NCBI RefSeq assembly: GCF_027594865.1
Contig: NZ_CP089391.1
Location: forward strand, 5,610,501-5,674,500
Source: Bradyrhizobium xenonodulans
GTDB lineage: Bacteria; Pseudomonadota; Alphaproteobacteria; Rhizobiales; Xanthobacteraceae
Direction of reading: 5' to 3'
DNA: 64,000 nucleotides
In this document: positions 1 through 8,853 of the stretch, piece after piece
Layout: the number at the start of each line of letters is the position of its first letter
Position numbering within the stretch: the first letter of the stretch is position 1
The notes under the pieces: model-generated
The model's database searches: none
What the model was told of the DNA's origin: nothing
The model's input: only the letters and a program-made list of their open reading frames with translations
Program-made: the position numbers and the translations under genes

Positions 1-130
1 GTTGGCGATCCTCACGAGCACGACTTTCGCCCGTCGCCTGAAAAATGGACTTTTGCGCGTCGCCAAAATCGGATTTGCTCTGCCGAGAACCGCGTGCAAC
101 GGCGCCGCGCGGACGGCAAGGGAGCTGATC

Positions 131-1144
131 ATGAACGGACTTGGCGGGCTGAACAAATCTCCCAACGGTGTGGTCATCGGGCTGGTGCAGTTGCAACTGC
201 CGAATGTCGTGACCCGCGCCGATCTGGCCAAGCAGACCGAGCGTATCGTCTGGATGGTCGGCAAGGCACGCCGTAATCTCTCCACCATGGATCTGGTGGT
301 GTTCCCCGAATACTCGCTGCACGGCCTCTCGATGGACACCAATCCCGAGATCATGTGCCGGCTCGACGGGCCCGAGGTCGCCGCCTTCAAGAAAGCCTGC
401 ATCGACAACAGGATCTGGGGCTGCTTCTCCATCATGGAGTTCAACCCGCACGGCAATCCCTATAATTCGGGCCTGATCATCGACGACCACGGCGAGATCA
501 AGCTCTACTATCGCAAACTTCATCCGTGGATTCCGGTCGAGCCGTGGGAGCCCGGCGACGTCGGCATTCCCGTGATCGAGGGCCCGAACGGCGCGAAGAT
601 CGCGCTGATCATCTGCCACGACGGCATGTTCCCGGAGATGGCGCGCGAATGCGCCTACAAGGGCGCGGAGATCATGATCCGTACCGCCGGCTATACCGCG
701 CCGATTCGCGAAGCATGGCGCTTCACCAACCAGGCCAATTCGTTTCAGAATCTGATGGTGACCGCAAACGTCTGCATGTGCGGCAGCGATGGGTCATTCG
801 ATTCCATGGGCGAAGGCATGATCGTCAATTTCGATGGCAACGTGCTGGCGCACGGCACCACCGGCCGTGCCGACGAGATCATCACGGCTGAGGTGCGGCC
901 CGACCTCGTGCGCGAGGCGCGCATCAATTGGGGTGTCGAGAACAACATCTACCAGCTCTGGCACCGCGGCTATGTCGCGGTAAAAGGCGGCGCGATGGAC
1001 TGCCCCTATACCTTCATGCAGGACATGGTTGCAGGCAGCTATCGCCTGCCCTGGGAGGATCAGGTCAAGGTCACCGACGGCACCTCCTGCGGTTTCCCGG
1101 CGCCGACCCGAATGTTTGGCAAGATGGCGAAGGCCGCGGAATAG
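131..1144 (+). CDS. amiF: Formamidase (AmiF-type, nitrilase superfamily)
   Basis: Predicted cytoplasmic enzyme hydrolysing formamide to formate and ammonia. At 337 aa it has the usual AmiF length. The nitrilase-superfamily triad is visible as E60 (FPEYS), K129 (YYRKLHP) and C162 (IICHDG). The N-terminus MNGLGGLNKS and most of the body match AmiF as I remember it. The frame is open upstream to the window edge, but ATG 131 is preferred: it gives the family N-terminus and has AAGGGAG at 118-124. It is followed after about 30 bases by a sigma-54 promoter for dctA. Formamide can arise from purine or histidine breakdown and from cyanide, so it fits the nitrogen-scavenging genes downstream. An aliphatic amidase (AmiE) is the nearest alternative; the N-terminal sequence favours AmiF. 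Confidence 0.93.
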   Translation: MNGLGGLNKSPNGVVIGLVQLQLPNVVTRADLAKQTERIVWMVGKARRNLSTMDLVVFPEYSLHGLSMDTNPEIMCRLDGPEVAAFKKACIDNRIWGCFSIMEFNPHGNPYNSGLIIDDHGEIKLYYRKLHPWIPVEPWEPGDVGIPVIEGPNGAKIALIICHDGMFPEMARECAYKGAEIMIRTAGYTAPIREAWRFTNQANSFQNLMVTANVCMCGSDGSFDSMGEGMIVNFDGNVLAHGTTGRADEIITAEVRPDLVREARINWGVENNIYQLWHRGYVAVKGGAMDCPYTFMQDMVAGSYRLPWEDQVKVTDGTSCGFPAPTRMFGKMAKAAE

Positions 1145-1172
1145 GCCCGCCTCCCGCCCGAGCCGCGGCAAT

Positions 1173-1189
1173 CTGGCACGGTAGTTGCT
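1173..1189 (+). promoter_or_regulatory. Sigma-54 (-24/-12) promoter of dctA
   Basis: The sequence reads TGGCACG-N4-TTGCT, a full match to the RpoN consensus, with GG at 1175-1176 and GC at 1187-1188 separated by exactly 10 bases. It lies in the 88-base gap between the formamidase stop and the dctA ATG at 1233. Expected transcription start is near 1200. dctA is a classical RpoN-dependent gene in rhizobia, normally activated by DctD; no dctBD pair is in this window, so the activator is unknown. Confidence 0.9.
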
Positions 1190-1232
1190 CCTTCTTGGCG
1201 TCGAGGACGCGTCAAAACCGGGAGAGTTCACC

Positions 1233-2552
1233 ATGTCGACCATCACTGCGGCACCCGTCGCGGAGCCCAAGCCGCTCTACACCTCGCTGTTCGTCCAGGT
1301 GCTCGCCGCGCTGGTGCTTGGCGTCATCCTGGGGATGGTCACCCCGGATTTTGCCGTCAGCCTCAAGATCCTCAGCGATGCCTTCCTGAAGCTGATCTCG
1401 ATGATCGTGGCCCCGATCGTGTTCTGCGTCGTCGTGCACGGCATTGCCGGTGCCGGCGACCTCAAGAAGGTCGGCCGGGTCGGCGTCAAGGCTCTGGTCT
1501 ATTTCGAGGTGATGACGACCGTCGCACTCGTCGTTGGCCTGCTGCTCGCATACCTCTTCGGCCCCGGCCACGGCATGAACATCGATCCCTCGACGCTCGA
1601 TGCCAAGGCGCTCAACACCTACGCCGACAACGCCCATAAACTGTCCGGCGGCGGTATCGGCGCGTTCCTGATGAATGTTATCCCGACCACCTCCTTCGAC
1701 GCGCTGTCGCGCAACGATGTGCTCCAGGTGCTGTTCTTCGCGGTTCTGTTCGGAGTCGGCCTCGCGCTGGTCGGCGGCGAAAAGGGCAAGCTCGTGACGT
1801 CCTTCATCGATGCCGCCTCGACCGTGCTATTCCGCGTCATGGGGCTCATCGTTCGCGTGGCCCCGCTTGGCGTGCTCGGCGCTGTCGCCTACACCGTCGG
1901 CAAATACGGCGTCGGCTCGCTGAAGCAGCTCGTCTCGCTGGTGATGCTGTTCTACGTCTCGGTCGGCATCTTCGTACTGGGCGTGCTCGGCGGCGTGATG
2001 GCGCTCGCCGGAATCAACATCCTCAAATTCCTCGCCTATTTGCGCGAGGAACTGATGATCGTGCTCGCGACCGCCTCGTCCGACGCGGTGCTGCCGCAGA
2101 TCATGAAGAAGCTGGAGCGGATGGGCGTGAAGGACTCGGTGGTCGGCCTCGTCATCCCGACCGGCTATTCATTCAACCTCGATGCGTTCTCGATCTACCT
2201 GACGCTTGCCGTGGTTTTCATCGCCCAGGCGACCAACACACCGCTGTCGTTCGGCGATCTGCTGCTGGTGCTTGGCGTCTCCCTCATCACGTCGAAAGGC
2301 GCACATGGCGTGCCGGGCTCGGCGATCGTGATCCTGGCGGCGACGCTCAACGCGGTGCCGAGCATTCCCGCGATCGGCCTCGTGCTGGTGCTGTCGGTCG
2401 ACTGGTTCATCGGCATGGCCCGCGCGCTCGGCAACCTCGTCGGCAATTGCGTGGCAACGGTGGTGGTCGCTGCGTGGGAAGGCGATCTCGACCGCGCCAC
2501 GGCGGTCAAGGTGCTGGAGGGCGGCGAGTTGGTCGACGTGACGGCGGGGTAG
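1233..2552 (+). CDS. dctA: C4-dicarboxylate:cation symporter DctA
   Basis: Inner-membrane uptake of succinate, fumarate and malate (DAACS family). The protein is 439 aa, with about eight hydrophobic helices and re-entrant loops. Family signatures seen: ATASSDAVLP (serine-rich hairpin) and PTGYSFNLD. After NLD the sequence is AFSIYLT rather than the commoner GTSIYLT, a variant of the substrate-binding motif. The frame could start earlier at 1185, but that lies inside the sigma-54 promoter; ATG 1233 has GGGAGAG ahead at 1220-1226 and starts MSTITAAP. RpoN control is likely from the -24/-12 element upstream. It ends 6 bases from the end of the convergent gene at 2559. Confidence 0.93.
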   Translation: MSTITAAPVAEPKPLYTSLFVQVLAALVLGVILGMVTPDFAVSLKILSDAFLKLISMIVAPIVFCVVVHGIAGAGDLKKVGRVGVKALVYFEVMTTVALVVGLLLAYLFGPGHGMNIDPSTLDAKALNTYADNAHKLSGGGIGAFLMNVIPTTSFDALSRNDVLQVLFFAVLFGVGLALVGGEKGKLVTSFIDAASTVLFRVMGLIVRVAPLGVLGAVAYTVGKYGVGSLKQLVSLVMLFYVSVGIFVLGVLGGVMALAGINILKFLAYLREELMIVLATASSDAVLPQIMKKLERMGVKDSVVGLVIPTGYSFNLDAFSIYLTLAVVFIAQATNTPLSFGDLLLVLGVSLITSKGAHGVPGSAIVILAATLNAVPSIPAIGLVLVLSVDWFIGMARALGNLVGNCVATVVVAAWEGDLDRATAVKVLEGGELVDVTAG

Positions 2553-2558
2553 CGCGGG

Positions 2559-3932
2559 TCAATCATTCCACTGGAGGAGCGGCGTTCCATACGCCCTCCT
2601 CCAGACCGACAAGAAGCGCGGAAACCAGGAGTGCGCCACGGCGCCCTTGTAAGCCCAGGTGCGATATTTCAGCCCCTGCTCCGAGATCAGTTCCTGATAC
2701 CCGCCGTGAACCTCGGTCGCGGTACGAATGTCCTTCAATATCCCTTGCGCGCAGGCCCGGTAAGTGTCGCCCCCCGAGCATTCATCATAGTCCAGCATGC
2801 GATCCGCAAACTCGACGTTGAACGTCGGCCAGGAGGAGCGGCCCTGATAGGCAGGCGCCGCAATCTTGTGAATCATCTTGTTTCGCGGATTATCGGCGGA
2901 GACGAGGAAGTGGAACGTGCTGGGTATGCGAAAGCGCGGCTCCGCAATGATCAGATCCGCGGTGGCCGCGAACAATGCACGCTCGCCGGCATCGCCCATA
3001 TCCCAGAAGCCGCGATGCACGCTGACGAAATCCAACGCCACCAACGACACCGGCGTGCCCACCGGGCCGTCCAGCGAATGCTTGATATAGCCGTCCTTGC
3101 CGAACAGGCGCAGGAGGTCCCTCTTGTACTGCGCGAGGTCGCGCCCGAGCAGCTGCTTCAGTTCGATCTCGTCAACGACCCCAAGCTGCACACCCCATAC
3201 AAACGTCGTGTAAACGCAGGCATTGGTCACGAAACGCCGGCGCTCCGCGCGCGTGTCCGTTGCCGCGGAGCGAGGGGCGCGGGCATCGCACAGCAAATAT
3301 CCGATGCCGTCGACCTCGAACGGCTCCAGCTCGCTTGCGAGCTGGAGGATCGCGCGCTTGAGATCGGCGCCGTATTCCGCCAGCAGCAGGCGGCCGGCAT
3401 GCGCGCATTGTGACATCGCCAGATAGGACGACGCCCTCTCCTCGGCGGAGAGCATCTGCTGGAGGCCGGCGAGAATGCCGAGCAAGGTATCCGAGGGCCG
3501 CGAGAAATAGTTCACGCCGAGATACCGGCGGCGTCCGGCCGGAACGATGGTCGTCGTGACGACATCGGCGCGAACCGCCTCCAGCAGCAGGCGCACACTT
3601 TTTTCCAGCAGGTGCACCCGCAGCACCGCGTCCTGCGAATCCATGATGGTCTCGGGGTCGAGGACATCAGGGTAGAACCAGGCGAAGTCGCGCGGGTAAT
3701 AGGCGGAAGCGTGCGGCGCGCCGGTGACGAGGAACGCCTCGGTCACCGAAAAGGCGCTGTCCATCGAGTGCCGGTAGAGGTCCTCGATGGCCGAGAACGA
3801 ATGCTGCGACGTCCTCAGGAATCGATCGCCGAGAAAATTGACCGCCTGAAGCGCATTGGCGACGAAGGTCGCAGCCATGCCCTGGTAGAATCGGTTCTCG
3901 CGAGGTGATGGGAAGGAGATGTCGCTGTTCAT
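2559..3932 (-). CDS. Putative (alpha/alpha)6 six-hairpin glycosidase-like protein
   Basis: I do not recognise a specific function. The protein is 457 aa with no signal peptide. Segments such as YYPRDFAWFYPD, FSRPSDTL, YQGRSSWPTFN and GGYQELISEQG look like the repeated aromatic/acidic hairpins of GH15/GH37/GH63-type (alpha/alpha)6 barrels. The Arg-Asp pair in YPRDF and the Glu pair in GGYQELISEQG are candidate active-site acids. ATG 3932 (MNSDISF) is chosen; a TTG three codons earlier (3941) is possible. It is not obviously coupled to neighbours: dctA is convergent and allC is on the same strand 85 bases upstream. The fold assignment is inference; the substrate cannot be named. Confidence 0.6.
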   Translation of the reverse strand: MNSDISFPSPRENRFYQGMAATFVANALQAVNFLGDRFLRTSQHSFSAIEDLYRHSMDSAFSVTEAFLVTGAPHASAYYPRDFAWFYPDVLDPETIMDSQDAVLRVHLLEKSVRLLLEAVRADVVTTTIVPAGRRRYLGVNYFSRPSDTLLGILAGLQQMLSAEERASSYLAMSQCAHAGRLLLAEYGADLKRAILQLASELEPFEVDGIGYLLCDARAPRSAATDTRAERRRFVTNACVYTTFVWGVQLGVVDEIELKQLLGRDLAQYKRDLLRLFGKDGYIKHSLDGPVGTPVSLVALDFVSVHRGFWDMGDAGERALFAATADLIIAEPRFRIPSTFHFLVSADNPRNKMIHKIAAPAYQGRSSWPTFNVEFADRMLDYDECSGGDTYRACAQGILKDIRTATEVHGGYQELISEQGLKYRTWAYKGAVAHSWFPRFLSVWRRAYGTPLLQWND

Positions 3933-4025
3933 ATGGGTCAATCGGTTGATGTCACGTGCTGGCAGTCACCGTTTTACACGTGTCTGATTCGTGTCTCTAC
4001 CCGGTGACTTGCGGACTCCAGCCGG

Positions 4026-5288
4026 TCAGCGGTCCGCCCGTGGCCGAAAATTCTCGATCACCCTGAGCAGCACCCGCGCGCCGGCGTCAGCATCGGCGGG
4101 CTCGACATGCTCGTCCGGATGATGACTGATGCCGCCGCGGCAGCGGACGAAGATCATGCCGACGTCGGCAATGTCGATCATCGCCATGCCGTCGTGGCCT
4201 GCCCCGCTCGGCAGCTCGAATACGGAAATCCCTTCCGCGGCAATTGCCTGTGCGATCTGGTCCTTCAACCAGGGTGCGCAAGGCGCAGTGCGGTTCTCGT
4301 GGGTGACGTCGAGCTGGAGCGCCAATTGCCGGCGCTTGGCAATGGCCTCGATCTCGCGGACGACATCAGCTACCGCGCGTTTGCGGTGCATGTCGGTTGG
4401 GGCGCGCATGTCGATGGTGAACGACACTTCGCCCGGAATGACATTGGTCGCGCCGGGCCTCGCCTGGATGTAGCCGACGGTGCCGACCAGGCCGCTCGCG
4501 TCGGTGCGGCAGAACTGCTCGATCGCGCCGATGCATTCGGCAGCACCGGCGAGCGCGTCGCGGCGCAGCGCCATTGGCACGGTGCCGGCATGCCCCGCCA
4601 TGCCGGTCAGCCGTGCGGCAAGGCGCGTGGCACCCGCAATCGCGGTGACGACGCCAACGGGCAGGATCTGGGCTTCCAGCACCGGGCCCTGCTCAATGTG
4701 CAGTTCGAGATAGGCCAGCAGCTCGCGCCGCGTCCGCGCCGCAGCGCCGATGTGATCGGGATCGAGGCCGAACGTGACGAGCGCATCGCGCATCGACATG
4801 CCGTCGCGGTCGCGGGCGTTCAAGACGCTCTCGTCGAAAGTTCCGGCCACCGCACGGCTACCGAGCAGCGTCGAGGCGAAACGCACCCCCTCTTCATCGG
4901 CAAAGCCGATCACCTCGATCGCAAACGGCAGGCGCTTGCCGCGGCGGTTGAGGTCCGCGACGCAGGCGATCGCCGTGATCACGCCCAGCGGCCCGTCCCA
5001 TTTGCCGGCATCGCGCACCGTGTCGTAGTGCGAGCCGAGCATCAGGCAGGGCGCCCCCGGCCGCTCGCCCTCGTAGCGTCCGCAGACATTGCCGATCGCA
5101 TCGAGATGCGCGCTCATGCCGGCCTCGCGCATCCAGGCGAGGATGAGGTCGGCAGCCTTGCGCAGCTCTTTGGTGAGATAGATGCGGGTGAGCCTGTCGC
5201 CTTCTTCCGAGATCGCGGCGAGCTCGTTGATCCCTCGCACGATCTCTTCGCCGAGCGATGTGGTTTGAACGGCGTTACCAGCGGCCAT
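4026..5288 (-). CDS. allC: Allantoate amidohydrolase / M20 family Zn-dependent hydrolase
   Basis: Predicted to release ammonia and CO2 from allantoate to give ureidoglycine, a late step in purine breakdown. It is 420 aa, typical for the AllC/HyuC/beta-ureidopropionase group. The di-metal ligand pattern is visible: H87 (GSHYDT), D98 (KWDG), E132/E133 (DEEG), H197 (ELHIEQG) and the C-terminal HHPDE near residue 388. N-carbamoyl-amino-acid hydrolases and beta-ureidopropionase share this pattern, so sequence alone does not settle the substrate; the surrounding allantoinase, uraD/HIUase and xanthine dehydrogenase genes favour allantoate. ATG 5288 is the only good start. A near-consensus sigma-54 site lies about 60 bases upstream. 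Confidence 0.82.
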   Translation of the reverse strand: MAAGNAVQTTSLGEEIVRGINELAAISEEGDRLTRIYLTKELRKAADLILAWMREAGMSAHLDAIGNVCGRYEGERPGAPCLMLGSHYDTVRDAGKWDGPLGVITAIACVADLNRRGKRLPFAIEVIGFADEEGVRFASTLLGSRAVAGTFDESVLNARDRDGMSMRDALVTFGLDPDHIGAAARTRRELLAYLELHIEQGPVLEAQILPVGVVTAIAGATRLAARLTGMAGHAGTVPMALRRDALAGAAECIGAIEQFCRTDASGLVGTVGYIQARPGATNVIPGEVSFTIDMRAPTDMHRKRAVADVVREIEAIAKRRQLALQLDVTHENRTAPCAPWLKDQIAQAIAAEGISVFELPSGAGHDGMAMIDIADVGMIFVRCRGGISHHPDEHVEPADADAGARVLLRVIENFRPRADR

Positions 5289-5346
5289 CTCGGCAGGCTT
5301 CCCATCTCATATGACCACGACAGCGGCGGTCCGGGCGACAATCGAT

Positions 5347-5361
5347 ACAAGTTCGGTGCCA
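5347..5361 (-). promoter_or_regulatory. Candidate sigma-54 promoter of allC
   Basis: On the minus strand the sequence reads TGGCACC-GAAC-TTGT. The -24 half (GG at 5360-5359) is perfect and the spacing is exactly 10, but the -12 dinucleotide is GT (5348-5347) instead of the nearly invariant GC. It sits about 60 bases ahead of the allC ATG. Called because four stronger -24/-12 sites occur in this island; the -12 deviation keeps it a candidate. Confidence 0.4.
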
Positions 5362-5604
5362 GCGAAATTCGCTCCGCCGGCGTCGTCCCGATCAGCGCGT
5401 GGTTAGCATGAATGCGGTACGCGACGGACCGCCCGACGCCCGCCATACACACGCGTGAATCGGTTAGGGCTGCTTAACCACATTGCATACAACAATGGTA
5501 TATTGCTCAAGAATTAATCTGCCGATTTTCCGGCCAAGGCCTAAAGCGACTATTATATGCTATAAATTTCAATAACTTAATCCAACAAGCTCGCTTCCTG
5601 ACCT

Positions 5605-5621
5605 CTGGCACAAAGCTTGCG
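5605..5621 (+). promoter_or_regulatory. Sigma-54 promoter of the first BMP-type importer operon
   Basis: The sequence reads CTGGCAC-N5-TTGCG with GG at 5607-5608 and GC at 5619-5620, exactly 10 bases apart. The -24 half is a perfect match and the -12 half lacks only the final W. Expected start near 5632, 63 bases before the ATG at 5695. It should drive the six-gene run binding protein - permease - permease - biuret hydrolase - ATPase - deaminase. Confidence 0.85.
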
Positions 5622-5694
5622 ACATCCTATCCGGCTCCGCCAAACCGGCGCAGCCGCGAGATGAAGGCGGCGCGTCCGCCAAGGGGAGCAGGCA

Positions 5695-6807
5695 ATGGAT
5701 TTTGGCAGGATTTCACGACGTCATTTGTTGCAAGGCGGCGCAGCCCTTACCCTCGGCGCGGCGGCGGGCATCCGCCCGGCCTTCGCAGCCGACACGACCA
5801 TCGGCTTCATCTATGTCGGCTCGCGCGATGACTACGGCTACAACCAGGCGCATGCGCAGGGCGCGGCGGCCCTGAAGAAGATTCCCGGACTGAAAGTCGT
5901 CGAGGAAGAGAAGGTGCCGGAGACCGACGCGGTCGAGAAGACGATCGAGTCCATGATCAATCTCGACGGTGCCACGCTGCTCTTCCCGACCTCGTTCGGC
6001 TACTACAACCCGCACATGATCAAGATGGCCAACAAGTTCCCGAAGCTGCGCTTCGAGCACTGCGGTGGCCTTTGGAGCGACAAGGACCCGAAGAACGCCG
6101 GCAGCTATTTCGGTTACATCGACGAAGCCCAGTACATCTCCGGCATCGTCGCCGGATACACGTCGAAGAGCGGCAAGCTCGGCTTCGTCGCGGCCAAGCC
6201 GATCCCGCAAGTGCTGCGCAACATCAACGCCTTCGCGCTCGGCGCCAGGCTCGCCAACCCGAAGGCCACGACGCAAGTGATCTTCACCGGCGACTGGTCG
6301 ATGCCGGTCAAGGAAGCCGAGGCCACCAACAGCCTGATCGACCAGGGCGTCGATGTCCTCACCTGTCATGTCGACGGTCCGAAGACCATGGTCGAGAACG
6401 CCGCGCGCCGCGGCGCTTTCGTCTGCGGCTATCACACCAACCAGTCGCCGCTGGCGCCGAAGGCGTATCTCACCGGTGCCGAGTGGAATTGGGAAGCGCT
6501 CTACCCGAAATTCGTGAAGATGATCGCCGCCGGTGAGAGCATCCCGAACTTCTATCGCGGCGGCCTCAAGGAAGAGATCGTCAAGACCTCGCCCTATGGC
6601 GAGGCCGTCTCCGCCGAAGCACGCAAGCATGCCGACGACGTCAAGGCCAAATTCCTCTCGGCTGACGGCTACGCCATCTTCAAGGGCGGGCTGGTCGACA
6701 ACAAGGGCAAGACGGTCATTGCGGCCGGAACCGATCGCGGCCAGAAGGATCCTGAGCTCGAGAAGATGGACTACCTCGTCGAAGGCGTGATCGGGGCGAC
6801 TTCGTGA
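5695..6807 (+). CDS. BMP-family ABC transporter substrate-binding protein (purine/nucleoside type), system 1
   Basis: Periplasmic binding protein of the basic-membrane-protein/PnrA-like family, which in characterised cases binds nucleosides or purines. It is 370 aa. The N-terminus SRRHLLQGGAALTLG followed by AFAA is a Tat-like signal peptide with cleavage near residue 31. The mature start TTIGFIYVGSRDDYGYNQAH and the motif TSFGYYNPHM are characteristic of the family. ATG 5695 is preceded by AAGGGGAGCAGG. First gene of the RpoN-driven operon; the permease start overlaps its stop by 4 bases (GTGA). The ligand cannot be read from sequence; a purine, nucleoside or a ureide such as biuret or allantoin are all possible given the neighbours. 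Confidence 0.88.
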   Translation: MDFGRISRRHLLQGGAALTLGAAAGIRPAFAADTTIGFIYVGSRDDYGYNQAHAQGAAALKKIPGLKVVEEEKVPETDAVEKTIESMINLDGATLLFPTSFGYYNPHMIKMANKFPKLRFEHCGGLWSDKDPKNAGSYFGYIDEAQYISGIVAGYTSKSGKLGFVAAKPIPQVLRNINAFALGARLANPKATTQVIFTGDWSMPVKEAEATNSLIDQGVDVLTCHVDGPKTMVENAARRGAFVCGYHTNQSPLAPKAYLTGAEWNWEALYPKFVKMIAAGESIPNFYRGGLKEEIVKTSPYGEAVSAEARKHADDVKAKFLSADGYAIFKGGLVDNKGKTVIAAGTDRGQKDPELEKMDYLVEGVIGATS

Positions 6808-7916
6808 CGACGGAAGCGGCGGATCATACTGAAGCGGCCGGGACGATTGCCCCGGCCGCCGATGCAGGATTCCTCCAGCGCCATGGCGCGACAATCGAAT
6901 ACATCCTGATCCCCGGCGCGGCGCTGGCCGGCGCGCTCGTGGTCTTCGGCATCTTCGTCGCGATGTTCGGCAAGAACCCGCTCGATCTCTACTTTTATAT
7001 GTATTATGGCGCCTTCGGCACCTGGTTCTCCTGGCAGAACACGTTGACGCGTGCTGCACCCCTGATCCTCACCGCGCTCTGCACGGCGCTGCCGGCGCAA
7101 CTCGGCATGGTCATCATCGGCGGCGAAGGCGCACTCCTGATCGGCGCGCTGTCGGCGACCAGCGCGGCGCTTGTGCTCCAGGGTATGCCGCCGCTCGTCG
7201 TGCAGATTGCCATGGTCATCGCCGGCGTGACCGGCGGCGGCCTGTGGATCACGCTGGCGGGCGCGCTGCGCCAGTATCGTGGCGTCAACGAGACCATCTC
7301 GAGCCTGCTGCTCGTCTACATCGCGCTCGCGATCCTCAACCATCTCGTCGAAGGACTGATGCGCGATCCCGCCAGCCTCAACAAGCCGTCGACGCGCGAG
7401 ATCGGTGCCGCCAACATGATCGGCACCATTCCCGGCACCGACGTACATTGGGGCCTCGTGTTCGGCCTCGTCGCCGCGATCGCCGCTTACATCCTGATCT
7501 ATCATACCGTGTTCGGCTTTGCCGCACGCGTCGCCGGCGGTAACATCCGTGCCGCGAAGATCGTCGGTCTCGGCGTCAGCAAGCTGATCCTGACCATCTG
7601 CTTCCTCGCCGGCGGCGCCGCGGGCCTTGCCGGCATGGTCGAGGTTGCTGCCGTGCAGGGGCGCACCAACGCCAATCTCGCCGCGGGCTATGGCTTCACC
7701 GGCATTCTCGTCGCCTTCCTCGCGCGGCAAAATCCGCTCGCCATCATCCCCGTCGCGATCCTGCTTGGCGGCATCAGCGCCAGCGGTGGTCTGCTGCAAC
7801 GCCGCCTTGGATTGCCCGATGCATCCGTGCTGGTGCTGCAAGGCATCATCTTCGTCTTCGTGCTGGCCAGCGATGCGCTTTACGGCCGCATCGGATTCCT
7901 GAAAGGCAAGTCCTGA
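6804..7916 (+). CDS. ABC transporter permease (BMP/nucleoside type), system 1, subunit A
   Basis: Inner-membrane subunit of importer system 1. It is 370 aa with about nine to ten hydrophobic helices and a 30-residue hydrophilic N-terminal leader. The motif GGEGALLIGALSATSA and the loop RGVNETISSLLLVYIA are the branched-chain/BMP permease family signature (contact with the ATPase). GTG 6804 overlaps the binding-protein stop as GTGA, so translation is likely coupled; the next gene starts at the TGATG junction. Pairs with the second permease at 7916 to make a heterodimeric channel, as in nucleoside importers with two different permeases. Confidence 0.88.
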   Translation: MTTEAADHTEAAGTIAPAADAGFLQRHGATIEYILIPGAALAGALVVFGIFVAMFGKNPLDLYFYMYYGAFGTWFSWQNTLTRAAPLILTALCTALPAQLGMVIIGGEGALLIGALSATSAALVLQGMPPLVVQIAMVIAGVTGGGLWITLAGALRQYRGVNETISSLLLVYIALAILNHLVEGLMRDPASLNKPSTREIGAANMIGTIPGTDVHWGLVFGLVAAIAAYILIYHTVFGFAARVAGGNIRAAKIVGLGVSKLILTICFLAGGAAGLAGMVEVAAVQGRTNANLAAGYGFTGILVAFLARQNPLAIIPVAILLGGISASGGLLQRRLGLPDASVLVLQGIIFVFVLASDALYGRIGFLKGKS

Positions 7917-8842
7917 TGGCAGACGGATCGATCGGACTCTGGACCGTCCCGCTCGCCGTGCTCGGCGGCGCCATTCGCGTCTCCACGCCCTTCCTGTTCG
8001 TAAGTCTCGGCGAATGCATCACGGAGCGTTCCGGCCGCATCAATCTCGGCCTCGAAGGCACGCTGGTGATGGGCGCCATGAGCGCCTACGGCATCTCCTA
8101 TCTCACCGGCTCGCCCTGGCTTGGCGTCCTCGCCGCCGGCATCACCGGGTCACTGCTGGGCGCGCTGCATGCCGGCATCTGCTCGCTGCCGCGCGTCAAT
8201 GATATCGCGGTCGGCATCGCGCTGATGCTGCTCGGCACCGGGCTTGCCTTCTATCTCGGCAAGCCGCTGATCGAGCCCACCGCACCGCGGCTGCCCGCGA
8301 TCGATTTCGGCTGGTGGAGCGACATCCCGCAGGTCCGCGCCACGCTGCGCGTCAACGTGCTCTTCCTGATCGGCGTCGCGCTCGCGCCGATCCTGTATTG
8401 GGCCTTCCGCACCACGCGCTGGGGCCTCCTCATCCGCACCGCCGGCGAAAGCTCTGACGCTGCCCGCGCCATGGGCCATTCCGTGCTCCTGATCCGCCTG
8501 CGCGCGACCATGGTCGGCGGCTTCCTCGCCGGCATCGGCGGCTCGTTCCTGTCGCTGTTCTATCCCGGAAGCTGGAACGAGGGCCTGTCCTCGGGCCAGG
8601 GCATCACCGCCGTCGCGCTCGTGATCTTCGCGCGCTGGGATCCCCTGCTCTGCCTGTGGGCCTCGCTCGCCTTCGGCGGCGCCGCGGCGCTGGGCCCCGC
8701 GCTGCAATCGGTCGGCGTCACCTCCGGCTATCACCTCTTCAACGCCGCACCCTACATCCTGACGCTGGCGATCATGATCATCACCTGCTCGCCAAAACGC
8801 ACGCTGACCGGAGCCCCGGCCGAATTGTCGATCACCCGCTAG
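7916..8842 (+). CDS. ABC transporter permease (BMP/nucleoside type), system 1, subunit B
   Basis: Second inner-membrane subunit, 308 aa. It starts with the usual [18 protein letters not shown] and [15 protein letters not shown] motifs of the NupQ/YufQ-like permease branch and carries the coupling loop [15 protein letters not shown]. Its ATG overlaps the previous stop (TGATG). Followed after 11 bases by the biuret hydrolase homologue, so the operon is interrupted by an enzyme before its ATPase gene. Confidence 0.88.
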   Translation: MADGSIGLWTVPLAVLGGAIRVSTPFLFVSLGECITERSGRINLGLEGTLVMGAMSAYGISYLTGSPWLGVLAAGITGSLLGALHAGICSLPRVNDIAVGIALMLLGTGLAFYLGKPLIEPTAPRLPAIDFGWWSDIPQVRATLRVNVLFLIGVALAPILYWAFRTTRWGLLIRTAGESSDAARAMGHSVLLIRLRATMVGGFLAGIGGSFLSLFYPGSWNEGLSSGQGITAVALVIFARWDPLLCLWASLAFGGAAALGPALQSVGVTSGYHLFNAAPYILTLAIMIITCSPKRTLTGAPAELSITR

Positions 8843-8853
8843 AGAGCAAGATC

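Larger units (their letters stand above)
5289..5694. other. Divergent intergenic region allC / first importer operon
   Basis: A 406-base gap without a convincing gene. It contains the allC sigma-54-like site (5347-5361), an A+T-rich stretch at 5480-5600 that stands out from its G+C-rich surroundings, an ATAC-N7-GTAT partial dyad at about 5487-5501, and the strong sigma-54 promoter at 5605-5621. I could not find a clean NtrC-type dyad (TGCAC-N7-GTGCA). The A+T-rich block is a reasonable place for activator or IHF binding upstream of an RpoN promoter. Confidence 0.6.

Noticed and set aside
5480..5510. GntR/LacI-type operator in the A+T-rich block before importer 1
   Set aside because: Only a 4+4 base partial dyad (ATAC-N7-GTAT) is present, too weak to call.
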